Part shown: piece by piece, positions 1 to 11,397 of the stretch
How positions within the stretch are numbered: the stretch's first letter is position 1
Layout of the letters: every line of letters starts with the position of its first letter
Assembly (NCBI RefSeq): GCF_000220395.1
Contig: NW_004086408.1
Location: 1-29,314 of the forward strand
Direction of reading: 5' to 3'
DNA from: Ichthyophthirius multifiliis
Taxonomy: Eukaryota > Ciliophora > Oligohymenophorea > Hymenostomatida
DNA: 29,314 nt
Made by a program: the position numbers and the translations under genes
Notes under the pieces: generated by a model
What the model was told of the DNA's origin: nothing
Database searches by the model: none
What the model saw: only the letters and a program-made list of their open reading frames with translations

Positions 1-11
1 GTACTAGTATA

Positions 12-89
<78 letters not shown>

Positions 90-1410
90 AATTAATTTTT
101 ACTTTTTATTATTTTTTTTATATAATTTTTATATTAGTTATTCTTTTAATTGAGAACTTTATTACATTTATTTTTATTAATTTTCACTTGGTAGTGTTTT
201 TCTAGTAATTGACTTATCAGAATATTATTCATAACTATTTATAATTTACTTAACGTATGAATTAACTTAGGGTTTCTTCACTTTTAATTTATTAATTCTA
301 TCCTATCTTGAAATTTTATAACAAGCAGCTATATTATTTCTTTGCTTTAAATCAAGATTTGTACAAAAATAATATTTTTTTTCATATTCATTCTTTTTTT
401 ATGAAGATTAATTGTTGTTTTTTTAAAATTATGTATTTGTTATATTTTAAGAATAATTATTTGATTATTCTTAAAGTGGTTTTTATAAATAATAAAAATA
501 CTAAATGCTTATTTTTATAAAATCATTTAGTATTTAAACGGTTTCTTCCATTATTTTATTTTAATCTAATTAAATTGATTTTATTGTAAAAAATAGATTT
601 TCACATTATTTTATTGAATTTAAGTTTTATTTTGATTCTATAAAAGTTTATACATTATTTAATAAATTGATTATATTCTAAGGATTTGTGAAATATTATT
701 AAATTTAAGGCCATTTTTTTTATTCTATTTCAGCTATTTCTTTTTCATTTAAAGTTAAGGTTAAATAAATTAAACATTTCGTTATTTTTAATACACAATC
801 TTAAGGTGTTTTTATTTATTTTAAATACTTTTTTTTGAAAATAAAATAATAAATATATTTATATTATATATATATATATATATATTGTCTTTTTTTATTC
901 TACTTATAATTATTTTATTGTTATTAAATTTTATTAATTCTTTAATTTCTTCAATATACTATTTTATTTCTAATAATAAATAATATTTTATTTTGTTATT
1001 GAATCTGTTTAAGAATTTTTACTATCAGTTTATAAATATATACTTTAAGACAATAGTTTTTAATTATTTATTTTTTCAATAATTTATTGTTAGTTTTCAT
1101 TTGTCTTTGAAATTTATTATTTCTTTTCATTTACAGATTTATTATAGTTTCTTAAATTTGAAAAAAAAAAATATGAATTAAATTATTTATAGTTAGATTG
1201 TATATATAATATATTTATAAATTATAAAATTTAAAAGTTCTAGAATATAAAAATACTCTGGACTGGCATTTTATTAATATAGTTTAATAATTTCATGTAT
1301 TTTTGAATTTAAATCATCTTTTTTACCAAAAATAAAAAATTAAACATTAAAATATATATTATTTTTTATTTTATTTAACCTTAATTTAGACTTAATGATT
1401 AATCATCCAT
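1..1410 (-). CDS. Partial protein with dynein-stalk-like helical region; 3' end lies off the left edge
   Basis: With TAA/TAG as Gln, a four-exon model reads from an ATG at 1410: exons 1380-1410, 1257-1317, 904-1150 and 103-827, with GT...AG introns 1318-1379, 1151-1256 and 828-903 that all keep phase. A further donor at 102 opens into the TA repeat and leaves the window. The protein begins MDDQSLSLNQ. It is helical and rich in Lys, Gln and Asn. Exon 4 starts YLKQIKTPQDCVLKITKCLI and continues with a WPQIQQYFTNPQNII segment. This K-x-P-x-x-(C/V)-V...W...P-x-x(I/F) pattern resembles the region following the coiled coil of dynein heavy-chain stalks, although the protein has no AAA module in view. 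About 354 residues are visible. It is divergent from the neighbouring plus-strand gene, with 249 bp between the two starts. Coding status is well supported; the dynein-stalk relation is an inference from pattern, and the true function is unknown. Confidence 0.7.
12..83. repeat. (TA)n microsatellite, about 35 units
   Basis: An almost pure TA run. It lies just inside a probable intron of the left-edge minus-strand gene (donor at 102). TA tracts also occupy several other introns in the window. Confidence 0.95.
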
Positions 1411-1659
1411 ATTTTTTTTTTCTTATTATTATTTATTTATTTTGTTTTTTTTTTTTATGATTTTTAATAATAAATTCATATGCTAAAAAGAAATTAATAA
1501 TAAATAAATAAAAAATTAATAATTTTTAAAATGCACATAATAAAATAATAATAAAAAAAATTATGAATACATATATATTTAATATAAAATAATCAATTTA
1601 AAATTAATATAATATTTATTTATTTTTATTAATAAATATTTTTTATATTAATAATAAAA

Positions 1660-3329
1660 ATGATAGAATCAAAAAATCAAATTTAATAGTCGAATACATC
1701 TTCTGTATTAAATTAAAGTTTAAATATCTATTAAAATCTATATATGAAAGGTAGATCAAACAGTACAAAAGTTCAAAACTCAGATTTATTTTAAATGAAT
1801 ATAATATAGAATAATTCAATATTAAAATAATAAGAAGAATATAATTAAAAATAGTAATAATAATTAAAAAAAACTAATGTAATAATAGTAATAATAATAA
1901 TAATATAGAAACAAATTTTATTTAAAATAATATCATGTTAAAATAAAAATAATTGCCATCTCCTAATAATTAATAATATTAATAACATTAATAATAGCAA
2001 TCGATATTATAATTTAATATTAATTAGAAAGTAAAAATTAAAAAATAGAATTTAGTAAAGTAAGAAGGTAAATAATTTAAATAAAAATACATAAAAAAAT
2101 AACGAAATATGTGAAAAAAATATGAACACCGATTATTCTTTAAATAATAATAAAATTTTATTTTCAAATTAAATAGAAGGAAATATTTAAAACAATTAAA
2201 AATCTGAAAAATCAAGTAGTATTATTTTATCAAAAAAAATTCTTAAGTATAGCAAAATATTAATTTCTAAAATTAAATTAAGACTTAAAATACGAAAGCC
2301 TCATAAAAATAAACAGCAAAAAAACAGTTTAATTCATAATAAGAATTTTCCTCAAATATTAAAATTTCTTCAAAAAAATACAACTAATAAAACAGTTCAG
2401 ATAATTATAAAATTTATTTAGAAACATACAAAAATATGGTAGAAAATTATAAAAGCAAACTATCTTAAAATAAATAGATATAAGAAGATAAATTTACAAT
2501 TAATAATAATTTATAAGAATAATTAATAAATAATAATGTTTCTTCAGAAAATTAAAATAATATATATTATGAAAATAATTTAAAAAGTGCTAAAAATGAA
2601 GTTTAAATAAAATAATAATTTTAAGAACCTGCAAATACATAAAATATGAAAAGTTAAAAACTTGGAAATCTATTAAAAATTTCTTTTGGAATTGACTAAT
2701 GTAATATAAATAAGAAAAAAAACGAAATTATTAATTAAATTAACTAAAACCAACATTTAATTAGAAAAACACCTTCTAATTCAATTTCTAATGTGTTATA
2801 ATTAACATCATAATAAAATAATTAGAACATTAATTATGTAAAAAGTGAAATATAGCAATAATATAAATAATTATAACTTAATCTTGATTTAAACTAAAAT
2901 AATACAGAAATTATAAATTAAGGAAAAATAAAAGCATCATCATAATGTGCAGATTAATTTAATTATTAATACTCAGATGATAATAATTAAAATGTGAGAA
3001 ATACTTCTACAGGGTCTACAAGTAAACTAAAACATTAAAATATTAATACACCATATAAGTCATTTTAGTCGCTTATTCAAACTAATTTTACTGATAAATT
3101 GAAAAGTTAAAGTTTTAGGTCGTAAAACTATATAAATAATTTAATAATTCAAAAATAATAATTTGTTGACAAAGGATATTTTTTTGAATATAAGTATTTA
3201 TTATATATTATATTTAAAATAAATATAAATATAAAAATAAAAAGACATATAAAAAAAAATATAAACAAAAATACAAAAAAAATATAAAAAAAATATAAAA
3301 AAAATTTAAATAAAAATATATAAATTTGA
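1660..3329 (+). CDS. Asn/Gln/Ser-rich protein of unknown function, four exons
   Basis: The reading frame starts at ATG 1660 (MIESKNQIQQSNTSSVLNQS) and stays open for over 1.6 kb once three short GT...AG introns are removed: 1854-1888 (35 nt), 2031-2055 (25 nt; an alternative acceptor at 2064 gives 34 nt) and 2216-2247 (32 nt). With these the exons join in phase to about 525 codons and end at TGA 3327-3329. The long last exon (2248 on) contains segments such as YLETYKNMVENYKSKLSQ and TPYKSFQSLIQTNFTDKL. The composition is typical of disordered ciliate proteins, with no domain I recognise. The last 45 or so codons are monotonous Lys/Asn/Ile, so the real stop may be earlier, for example if the T7 run near 3180 is one base short. 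The absence of TGA over this length and the clear change of composition at the ends support coding. Confidence 0.65.
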
Positions 3330-3898
3330 GTAGATAATAATTGAATAATTATGTTGACTTTGTTACTAATATTAAACATCCTTATATTTTTATGGAAAAA
3401 TAAGTAATAAATGAGTAAGAATATAAATAAATTATTAAAGATGATGTTCAACTTAATTTACTTAAAATTATTTCAGAAAATAATTAATAATTTTCGGTTT
3501 GGAAAGAAGTAATTAATTTTTTTTATTTAAAAAAAAAAAATTAATAGAATTTGGAAAATAAAATTTAGCAATTAATAAATTAGCAATATAATATTAGTAA
3601 TAAAAAATATAAAAATACGGATTATATTTGAAAAAAAATTAAAATTTAATACTTAAAAATATTAGAAATTTACTTAATATAAATAATTTTTTGTTTTTAT
3701 TAAATTTATATATTTATATATTTTGTACATTAATTATTTTATTTTTTAAATAATTATAATTTTTATTTATAGAAACATATAATTAATATAAATCAAAACC
3801 TATCTACATAAAATAAAAATCACATTTCTAAAAAATATATTATTAATCATTTAAAAAAAAAAATATTATATATAAATTTAAATTATATTTTTTAAAAT
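3330..3898. other. Intergenic, AT-rich
   Basis: Nothing recognisable. It separates two genes on the same strand and contains only poly-A/T and TA-rich stretches. Confidence 0.6.
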
Positions 3899-6063
3899 AT
3901 GGAACGCGAAGATTTTACAATTTACGGAATTTTAAATCCAAAAGAAATACATGACAGTATTAAACTTTAAGATTTAGAGTAAAAAATAGGCTAAACTATT
4001 AAATTTTAATATTAATTTTTTAATAAAAAGGGCTTTATGTGTATAATATTTAGAAGTAATTATTTAATCTTTCTAACAAAAAATATAACTTATATTAAAC
4101 TTATATAAATTAAAAATTATAAAAAATATAACATTTAAAATATGATAAATATTAAAAAAGTTATATCCTATGTTTAAAGCAGTAAAAGATATATATATGG
4201 AATAATATGACGATACGATATAGTCTACATCGAAATTACCAATTTAAAAAATATTTGAGATTTTACATTCGGCTTAATTTATTTAAAGAACTCCTAGAGT
4301 ATTTATATTTTATTTGATAAAATATTTTATTATTATAAAGTTTTTAAATAATATGTATACATCTTAATCTATAAAAATTATTGAATCAAGTATAATTATA
4401 TTTTTGAAAGGTTTACTTAAGTACATATATATTATTTAAAATAATATTATTATTTAAAAATTTAATTTTAAATAAAATATAGGTTAGAAGAAATAAGGAA
4501 TGCAGTACTAATTTTTGTGCTTAAAGAAATGGAACATTAGACTACAGGACTTCCTTTAAACGAAGACGTTATAAATAACTTATTAATGGCAAACCCTATT
4601 ATTTTATATTAAATATAAATATATTTATTTGTTTTTTTTATAAAATTAATATTAGAAAATAAATAAAGTTATAAGTCAAGATATCCTCAAAGAATGGATT
4701 AAAAAATGTAGTGAAATTGTTGAATATAAAGGAATAATTTAAATTCATGAATTTTTATATTTAGTATGTAATACAGTTTAAAGACATTAATTTGTAAATA
4801 ATACTAAATATATATATAGTTTTATATATTTTTAAATATTTATATTTTATCTAAATAAATAATAGATTGATAAAATACCCAAAATTCCTATGGATATTGA
4901 AAGGGATAAAGTATTTTTAATTATATTAATAATTTAAATTTTTTACATTTTATTTAAAATATAGTATGGATTATTTAAAATAGAATCTGCTAAAGCCTCT
5001 ACATAAAAAAACCCAGACGCTAAAATATAGAACCATATGAAATATTAATATAATTTAGAAAAGATGGTATTTGAAGGTCGATAAATGTATAAAAAGGAGG
5101 AGTAATATATTGCCAAAGAAAAAATAAAACTGATTTAATATTAAAGAATGACGATAATTTTTAATAAGAATTTCGTTCTTTACTACGTGATTCGTAATTA
5201 TATGAAGAAATAAAAGTTCGTTTAAGAAATGCTAATTAATTAGTTAATTAAGCTAAAATAAACGGAAAACTATACAAAGGTACTGTTATTTTTTAAAATT
5301 AATAAATAAATAATAAAAAGATGTAAATAAAGAAACAGAAGAATCTGAAGATGAAATCGATAGTAGTTAAAATTAAATAGGCTAAAAAATTTAAAAATCA
5401 TAGATTAATTATAACAAAATTGAAAAAATTTAATAAAACTCTACCTATTAAAAAAAACAATAATAAAGACCTTAAAACGCATTCATAACTCAAGTAAAAT
5501 AAGAAGTTAATCTGCACAGACAAATGGTAAAAGATCAGGCTTATAGCCATTATTTTTAAAAAAACAAAAAAAATTCGTATACTATTCCGCCTCCGATAGT
5601 TTTGAGACCTTAAACTGCAAATAAAAGGCCTTTAACAGGTTTAAATTTAGACTCTTAGACCGGAATTTAAAAAAATTATATCAATTCAGTTAGGCCATAA
5701 ACTAGTATAGGTGCTTCTTAAGTTTAAAAATAATTAGTTAAGAATATTAGTTAAACAGAAAGTATTAATATTTTAGGATAAACGGTATCTACATCTACTT
5801 AATGCATTACTAGACCTAATAGTTAACTTTTAAATAAAAATGAGAACGTTTCAGGATTTCATAAAAGAATGCTTTTAAGTTCTGCTAAATAAAATAGAAG
5901 AGATGTTGATAATTTAACGGAAATTTAAAAAAATAATGTGATATTATAATTTTTTTAATATTTCTAATTTCTTATTTTGATGTTTTATATTTTTTTAAAA
6001 AAAACTAAATCAAAAATAAAAAAAGTCGAACAAAAAAAATTAGTGTTGACATTTTATTTTTGA
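3899..6063 (+). CDS. Unknown protein, about nine exons, possibly ciliary
   Basis: The model joins 3899-3978, 4031-4055, 4161-4298, 4341-4420, 4483-4630, 4656-4793, 4866-4910, 4965-5279 and 5321-6063. All introns are GT...AG (25-105 nt) and every junction keeps phase. The start reads MEREDFTIYGILNPKEIHDS. The first half is a helical domain (for example LYPMFKAVKDIYMEQYDDTI and LKLEEIRNAVLIFVLKEMEH). Next comes a charged helix, then a disordered Gln/Ser/Thr tail with RPQTANKRPLTG and VRPQTSIG, a style common in ciliate cytoskeletal proteins. Within exon 8 the frame changes once near 5102-5124; this is either a 17-nt intron at 5102-5118 or an A6 run that should be A7. The 3' end is uncertain: in-frame TGA is at 6061, but a shorter end near 5938-6049 is possible. 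I do not recognise the family. Confidence 0.65.
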
Positions 6064-6919
6064 TTGTGTTTTTAAAAAATATAAAAAAAACAACAAAAAA
6101 TGAAATATATATATACAACAGTTATAATTTATTTTAATTTTTTGAGTAAATATTTTAAAAAACTTAGTCAAAATAAAGGAAATAAATAATTTTATAAAGT
6201 ACTTTTTTTATTATTGATTAAGTTTATTTAAAAAATTATATTATAAAAATAAATAAAAATAAAAAAAAATTATTTATATTCATATTTTTTATTAGTCTTT
6301 TGAATATTTTGATTAATAATTGTTAGTATGGGAATAAGAATAATTTAGAAATTAAAAAAATAGTTTAGAACTGTTTGTTCCTTTTGGAAATATTAGTAAA
6401 AAAAATTATTCAATTAATTTACCTTGGTTTTAAAAATGAAAATATATAAATATATTTGCAATATGTAATTATATTAAAAAAAAAAATAACATATTGCAAA
6501 TTAAATAAAAAAAAAGAAATATTTAATATTATATAATATAAAAAATATATAATAATATTTAAAATTATAAATTTTTATAATATATATATATAAATATATA
6601 TATATAAATATTAATAAAATTTTATATTAAATAAACAATTATTATGAATTTTTGTTTTTTCATTTATTTTTTATCCTTATAATTTTTTATTTTAAATTTT
6701 ATTTTTATTCTTGTTTTTTTTAATTTATTTAACTACTTTTTAAATTATCGTTACTCTACATTTTTTTTTTTCTTGAATTTTTATTTATATATAACTTATT
6801 TATATTTTAAAGAAAAAGAGGTAAATTTGCATTTAAACTTGAGCAAGATAAAGGTTTTTATTCATATTTATTATTTATTATTTTATTTTTTTAAAAACTT
6901 TAATATGTATTAAAATTCA
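6064..6919. other. Intergenic region between convergent genes
   Basis: AT-rich spacer between the 3' ends of the plus-strand gene on its left and the minus-strand Gln-rich gene on its right. It holds a strong inverted repeat (6454-6501) listed separately. Nothing else is recognisable. Confidence 0.6.
6454..6501. repeat. Perfect 13-bp inverted repeat with 22-nt A-rich loop
   Basis: The arm ATTTGCAATATGT at 6454-6466 is exactly complementary to ACATATTGCAAAT at 6489-6501. It lies between two convergent genes and could shape the 3' end of either transcript. The function is not shown by the sequence. Confidence 0.7.
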
Positions 6920-9463
6920 TCACACTAATATTTATATTTTTATAAAATAAATAAATAATATTTTAATTTATTATTTTTACTTTTTATCTTTTATTTATGT
7001 ATTTATTTTACTTAGACTATTATTTTCTTTTAATTTATGCTAAAATTTATTTATTTCTAATTCCGTGTTAGAAGATTATTTCGAAATTTTTTACTCAGTT
7101 TCCATATCTTTTATTTGCTAATCTAAAAAATCTATTTCTGCTAATAAATTATTTTTTTTATTATAAATTTGATTAAAATTATTATTTTTTTATTAATTAT
7201 TTTCACTGTTTTAATATAATTCTTCTGAAACCTATTCTACTAACTGTTCTTAAATTTAAACTAATTAATTATTTCTACTTTTATTATTATTATTTTTAAT
7301 TTTCAATGTATTTTTAACTTATTAATTAGTTGCTTTTTAAACATCTAATTTTTATTTTTAGTTTTTGATAAATTCTTCATCTTTTTATATTGATTCATAG
7401 TTATTTGATAAAAGATCGTCTTTATTTTATTATATTTCGTTTAAAAGATTATTCTAATATTACTATTAAATTTAATTTCTTTATTCAAATTCGTTATCTT
7501 TAAATTAATCAAATCCATAATAATTATTTTGATTTTTTGTGCTTTAGAGATAATTGCTTTATTAATCTTTATTTATTTATAATTTATTTTATTAAATTTC
7601 ATTTAATTATATTTTCTAATTGTGAAGTATTTAATTTAGTTATTAAACTTATTTAATATTATTAATTTAAAATAGCATTTTTTCATTCATATTTCTGTTA
7701 TTTTCCGGTTCTTTTATAGTTAATTTACTATTGATATCATAATATTATCGAATTTTATTATTATCTACATTTTATTCATTTAATAAAAAATTTTAATCGT
7801 CTAAATTTTCGGAAGAAATATTATTAAATTTTTTGACTAAATTATATAATTTTTATGCCGAAGCCGATAAATATGATTTATTTATATTAGTAAAATTATT
7901 ATAAAAAAACTATTACTATTACTATTACTATTACTATTACTATTACTATTACTATTACTATTACTATTACTATTACTATTACTATTACTATTACTATTAC
8001 TATTACTATTACTATTACTATTACTATTACTATTACTATTACTATTACTATTACTATTACTATTACTATTACTATTACTATTACTATTACTATTACTATT
8101 ACTATTACTATTACTATTACTATTACTATTACTATTACTATTACTATTACTATTACTATTACTATTACTATTACTATTACTATTACTATTACTATTACTA
8201 TTACTATTACTATTACTATTACTATTACTATTACTATTACTATTACTATTACTATTACTATTACTATTACTATTACTATTACTATTACTATTACTATTAC
8301 TATTATTATTACCATTACTCTTACTCTTACTATTATTACTCTTAATATTACCATTACTCTTACTCTTACTATTATTACTCTTAATATTACTATTATTATT
8401 ACTATTATATTATATCTTTGCTAAAAGAAGCTTCTATAATATTCTATTTAGTTTACATTTAATATAAATTTTCTTAAGTTAATCCAAAAGAATGTATTAT
8501 TAGACTATTTTCAGGATTCATTTCTTGCTATTTTTATGAATCTTCTAATGCATTTTAAATTGTACATTGATATGTTGAAACACCTTCCGATTATTAATTT
8601 ATGAAATTCTTGATACATTCTTTTACTGTTTTAAATTAAACTTTTTAAAAACTATTTATATTTGCTTGATTTTCATTACTCATAATAATATTTTAACTAT
8701 GATTTTTTTATTCAGATGTATTGATTTCCGATTACTATTATTAAATTTATTATATGTTTTATTATTAATGAAATAACTATTTTTATTAAAGAATTTATTA
8801 CTATTATTATTAAATTTATTAATTCTATTAATAATATTAATTTTTTTTTTTTTTTTATTATTATTAATTATATTATTATTAGTTTTATTATATTAAATAT
8901 TATTGCTAAGCTTATTAATTTAAAGGAATTTATTATATTTATTGATATTAATTACATTATATTTATTATTACTATTAATATATTTACTTTTATTATGTTT
9001 GTTATTATTTCTAGGTCTAATACTTTTATTAATTTTATAATTATTACGTGCTTAATTGATATTGCATATTTTATTAATTTATTTAAATGTGTTAATTATT
9101 TTTAGGAATTAATTTTATTTGCTAATTTAATTAAATTGAATTTTAATACAATTGGCTATATTATTAAAGTTATTATTATTGTGTCGATTAGTAAATTTAA
9201 TTTTGTAAATTGTTGTTTTAATTTAATTATTATGGCAATATTTAAGTTTATTATCTTTGCTATAATTATCTTTTTTAATTATTAACTATTGGAGAGTAAA
9301 TTACCTTTTGTTATTAATAGCTTTGTAATGTATTATTATTATAATTTGAACCCCTTGATAATTATCTTTATGAATAAAATTATACTTATTATTAATCTAT
9401 ATAAGGACGTTAAAAACTTTAATAATGAGTTTCACTTTAATTAGGCATTTGGATCATTCTCAT
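6920..9463 (-). CDS. Gln-rich coiled-coil protein with a 134-residue polyglutamine tract
   Basis: One uninterrupted ciliate-code frame runs from ATG 9463 to TGA 6922-6920: 847 residues, no intron. The start and the polyQ lie in the same frame (checked by coordinate). Residues 1 to about 250 are Gln/Asn/Tyr-rich and begin MRMIQMPNQSETHYQSFQRP. Residues about 270-350 form a more ordered segment (FKTVKECIKNFINQQSEGV, MNPENSLIIHSFGLTQENLY). A QEQ/QEQWQ-rich lead-in follows, then residues 385-518 are all Gln. The C-terminal third is Asn/Gln-rich and then a probable coiled coil (NNLLAEIDFLDQQIKDMETE). This composition is that of prion-like or condensate scaffold proteins; that role is an inference. 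No catalytic domain is recognised. The start was chosen as the first in-frame ATG; two more Met codons follow within six residues. The neighbour to the right is transcribed divergently. Confidence 0.85.
7909..8304 (-). repeat. (TAATAG)66 perfect hexamer repeat coding for polyGln
   Basis: On the plus strand this is 66 uninterrupted copies of ACTATT. On the coding strand it alternates TAA and TAG, both Gln in this code. With flanking TAA codons it gives 134 Gln in a row. In the standard code it would be over 130 consecutive stops. The same repeat read in the shifted frame gives an artefactual Val-Ile polymer. The perfect hexamer points to recent expansion by slippage or unequal exchange. Confidence 0.97.
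8308..8385 (-). repeat. Two tandem 39-bp units at the edge of the polyGln tract
   Basis: Two identical 39-bp units (8308-8346 and 8347-8385 on the plus strand) each encode a Gln/Glu/Trp/Tyr variant of the hexamer repeat. They look like an older, diverged repeat edge that was duplicated as a block. Confidence 0.85.
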
Positions 9464-10279
9464 TTTTTTGATTTTTTTTAAATTTTTTTTGTTAAATAAG
9501 GTATATTTTTTCTTTTATAATTTATTTTCAAATTTAATTAACTAGATATTAAACAATTTATAATTTACATTTAAATTTTTTATTTTATATAGTACTTTTC
9601 TTTCTTTTTTTTTAAATTATTTTCATTATAAATTAATAAAAATTTGTAAAATTATTTTTTTATAACAAATTATTATAATTATAATTTATTTTATAAAACA
9701 AGAATGTTAAAATAAAAAATTGTTTCTATAAAAATGTTTATATTAAATTTAAATATATTATTAAACAACAAATATTATTACTTATAGAATATAAATTAAC
9801 AATTAAAATTGATTCTTTCAATCTTAGTTTTATTTTTTAATAATTTAAATAGAATATTTTATATTTGTATCAAAAAATTATTTTGTAAAATAAATTAATT
9901 AAAAATTAGTGTTTATTTAATAAAAGTTAGAATAATATTAATTTAAAAAAATAAATCAAAAAAAAAACTAATACTTAAAAAAATTCTTATTTTTTTTATC
10001 AAAATATAATATATAAATTCGAGATATGAAAAAATTATTTATTTTTAGTTTTTTTTATACTTTTAGTTTTCATTTAATCCGCATATATTATTTTTACAAA
10101 AAAATATATATATGAAATATTTTAATCAAGAAAAGCAAGTATAAATATAAAATAAAAACAAAAAGACTATATATAATTGAAATTAAATATTTTAAATAAA
10201 AATATTTTTTTAACATTAAAATAATAATAAATAATTAAAAAGATAAACTTAAATAAAAAAAAGAACAAATAAGAATAAA
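9464..10279. other. Divergent intergenic region
   Basis: An AT-rich spacer of about 0.8 kb between the starts of two divergently transcribed genes. It must hold both promoters, but no conserved element can be picked out. Confidence 0.6.
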
Positions 10280-11188
10280 ATGGAAAAAGTAATAAATTTC
10301 ATATAAAAAAACAAATACATCCTAGGAGCTACAGCTGCAGCCTCTACCGCCCTTTTCATTTTACACTAACTAACAAAGGAATCTGAAGTTGAGCTTGAAT
10401 CTGTCTAAGATTAATTAAAAAAAGTTGAAAATTAAGAATAAAAATAATAATAATAAAATAACCCTTAGTGTCCATAAGGTGGTGAATATAATACAAAATT
10501 GAACGAGATTTGTACTTATTTATAGGGATTAAAATTTGATAAGAACAGTATTGAATATATCTACGAGATAATGTAAAACTCAATTAAGTTAGTGGAAGAG
10601 GAATACGTTCAAATGACTAAAACTAATAGAAATTTGCGCCGATAACTACTCTAAAATAATTCTAGTGAATAATATTTAGATGCTATAATGAAATATAATG
10701 AAGACATAGAAAAATCACTTGAAAATGCAAACAAATAAATAATTGCTAAATTAGGAATTTCATCATAAGAATTCGAAGATTCCGTAATTTAATTAATGGA
10801 ATAAGGAAGATATTAAGAAATTTATATGCTTTAAGCCACAATGAGATAAAAAATGAAAGAATTTATCAAAAATGACATTAATGTGCAAGTTACTATAGAT
10901 TAAATGAAAGAATTAATTCAATATTAGATTAATCTTTTGAATGAAAAACCAGCCCTTATTAAAGAAGCTATATCAAAGATGTCTTAAAATTAAGAAACTG
11001 TGTAGTAAATACCTATTATTATATCAACCATGTTAAATGATTATGTATTTGAAAAGTTTAAACTCGAAGAAGAAGATTAAATGAAGTTTATGGCTAATCC
11101 AAATGTTTTAAGAGATTAGGAAATTATTACACTTTTATAATAAATTGAATAATCTATGTATATGTTAATGTCTAGTTTAGCTTAATGA
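10280..11188 (+). CDS. Single-exon protein with N-terminal membrane anchor, unknown function
   Basis: ATG 10280 to TGA 11186-11188, 302 residues, no intron. Residues 1-11 are short and basic (MEKVINFIQKN) and are followed by a hydrophobic helix at about residues 13-28 (YILGATAAASTALFIL). This looks like a signal anchor with the bulk of the protein on the cytosolic side. The rest is predicted to be highly helical and charged: a Gln-rich linker (about 45-65), then regions such as NSIEYIYEIMQNSIKLVEEE and PALIKEAISKMSQNQETVQQ. The 5' part of the coding sequence has clearly higher GC content than its surroundings. The family is not recognised; a tether at the ER, mitochondrion or peroxisome would fit the topology but is only a guess. 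An antisense standard-code ORF over the first 300 bases is a shadow. Confidence 0.85.
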
Positions 11189-11397
11189 CAAAAATTATTT
11201 TATTTTATTTTTTTATTAAGGAAAAATTTATTTATTATATATATAAGAAAAAAAGAAAAGATTTTTTTTAATATTTTTTTTATTTATATATAAAATAAAT
11301 ATTTTGGAAAAATAATTTTACATTATATATATGTTTTTTAAAAATAATATAATTGAGAAATATAAATAAATTAAATTATAATAATTATAAAAATTTT

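Noticed and set aside
308-520. Phe/Tyr-rich plus-strand ORF
   Set aside because: It is antisense to exon 4 of the left-edge minus-strand gene, which has far better coding character.
2024-2215. Minus-strand Phe/Tyr-rich ORF
   Set aside because: Antisense shadow of the Asn/Gln-rich plus-strand gene.
3149-3451. Minus-strand hydrophobic 100-residue ORF resembling a membrane protein
   Set aside because: It overlaps the A-rich 3' end of the Asn/Gln-rich gene; its Phe/Ile polymer content is the complement of poly-Lys/Asn DNA.
7909-8304. Possible CRISPR-like or satellite array
   Set aside because: The unit is 6 bp without spacers and lies in frame within a coding region; it is a coding microsatellite.
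7899-8354. A standard-code minus-strand ORF encoding a Val-Ile polymer
   Set aside because: It is the shifted reading of the (TAATAG)n repeat; the gene's own frame through the repeat is polyGln.
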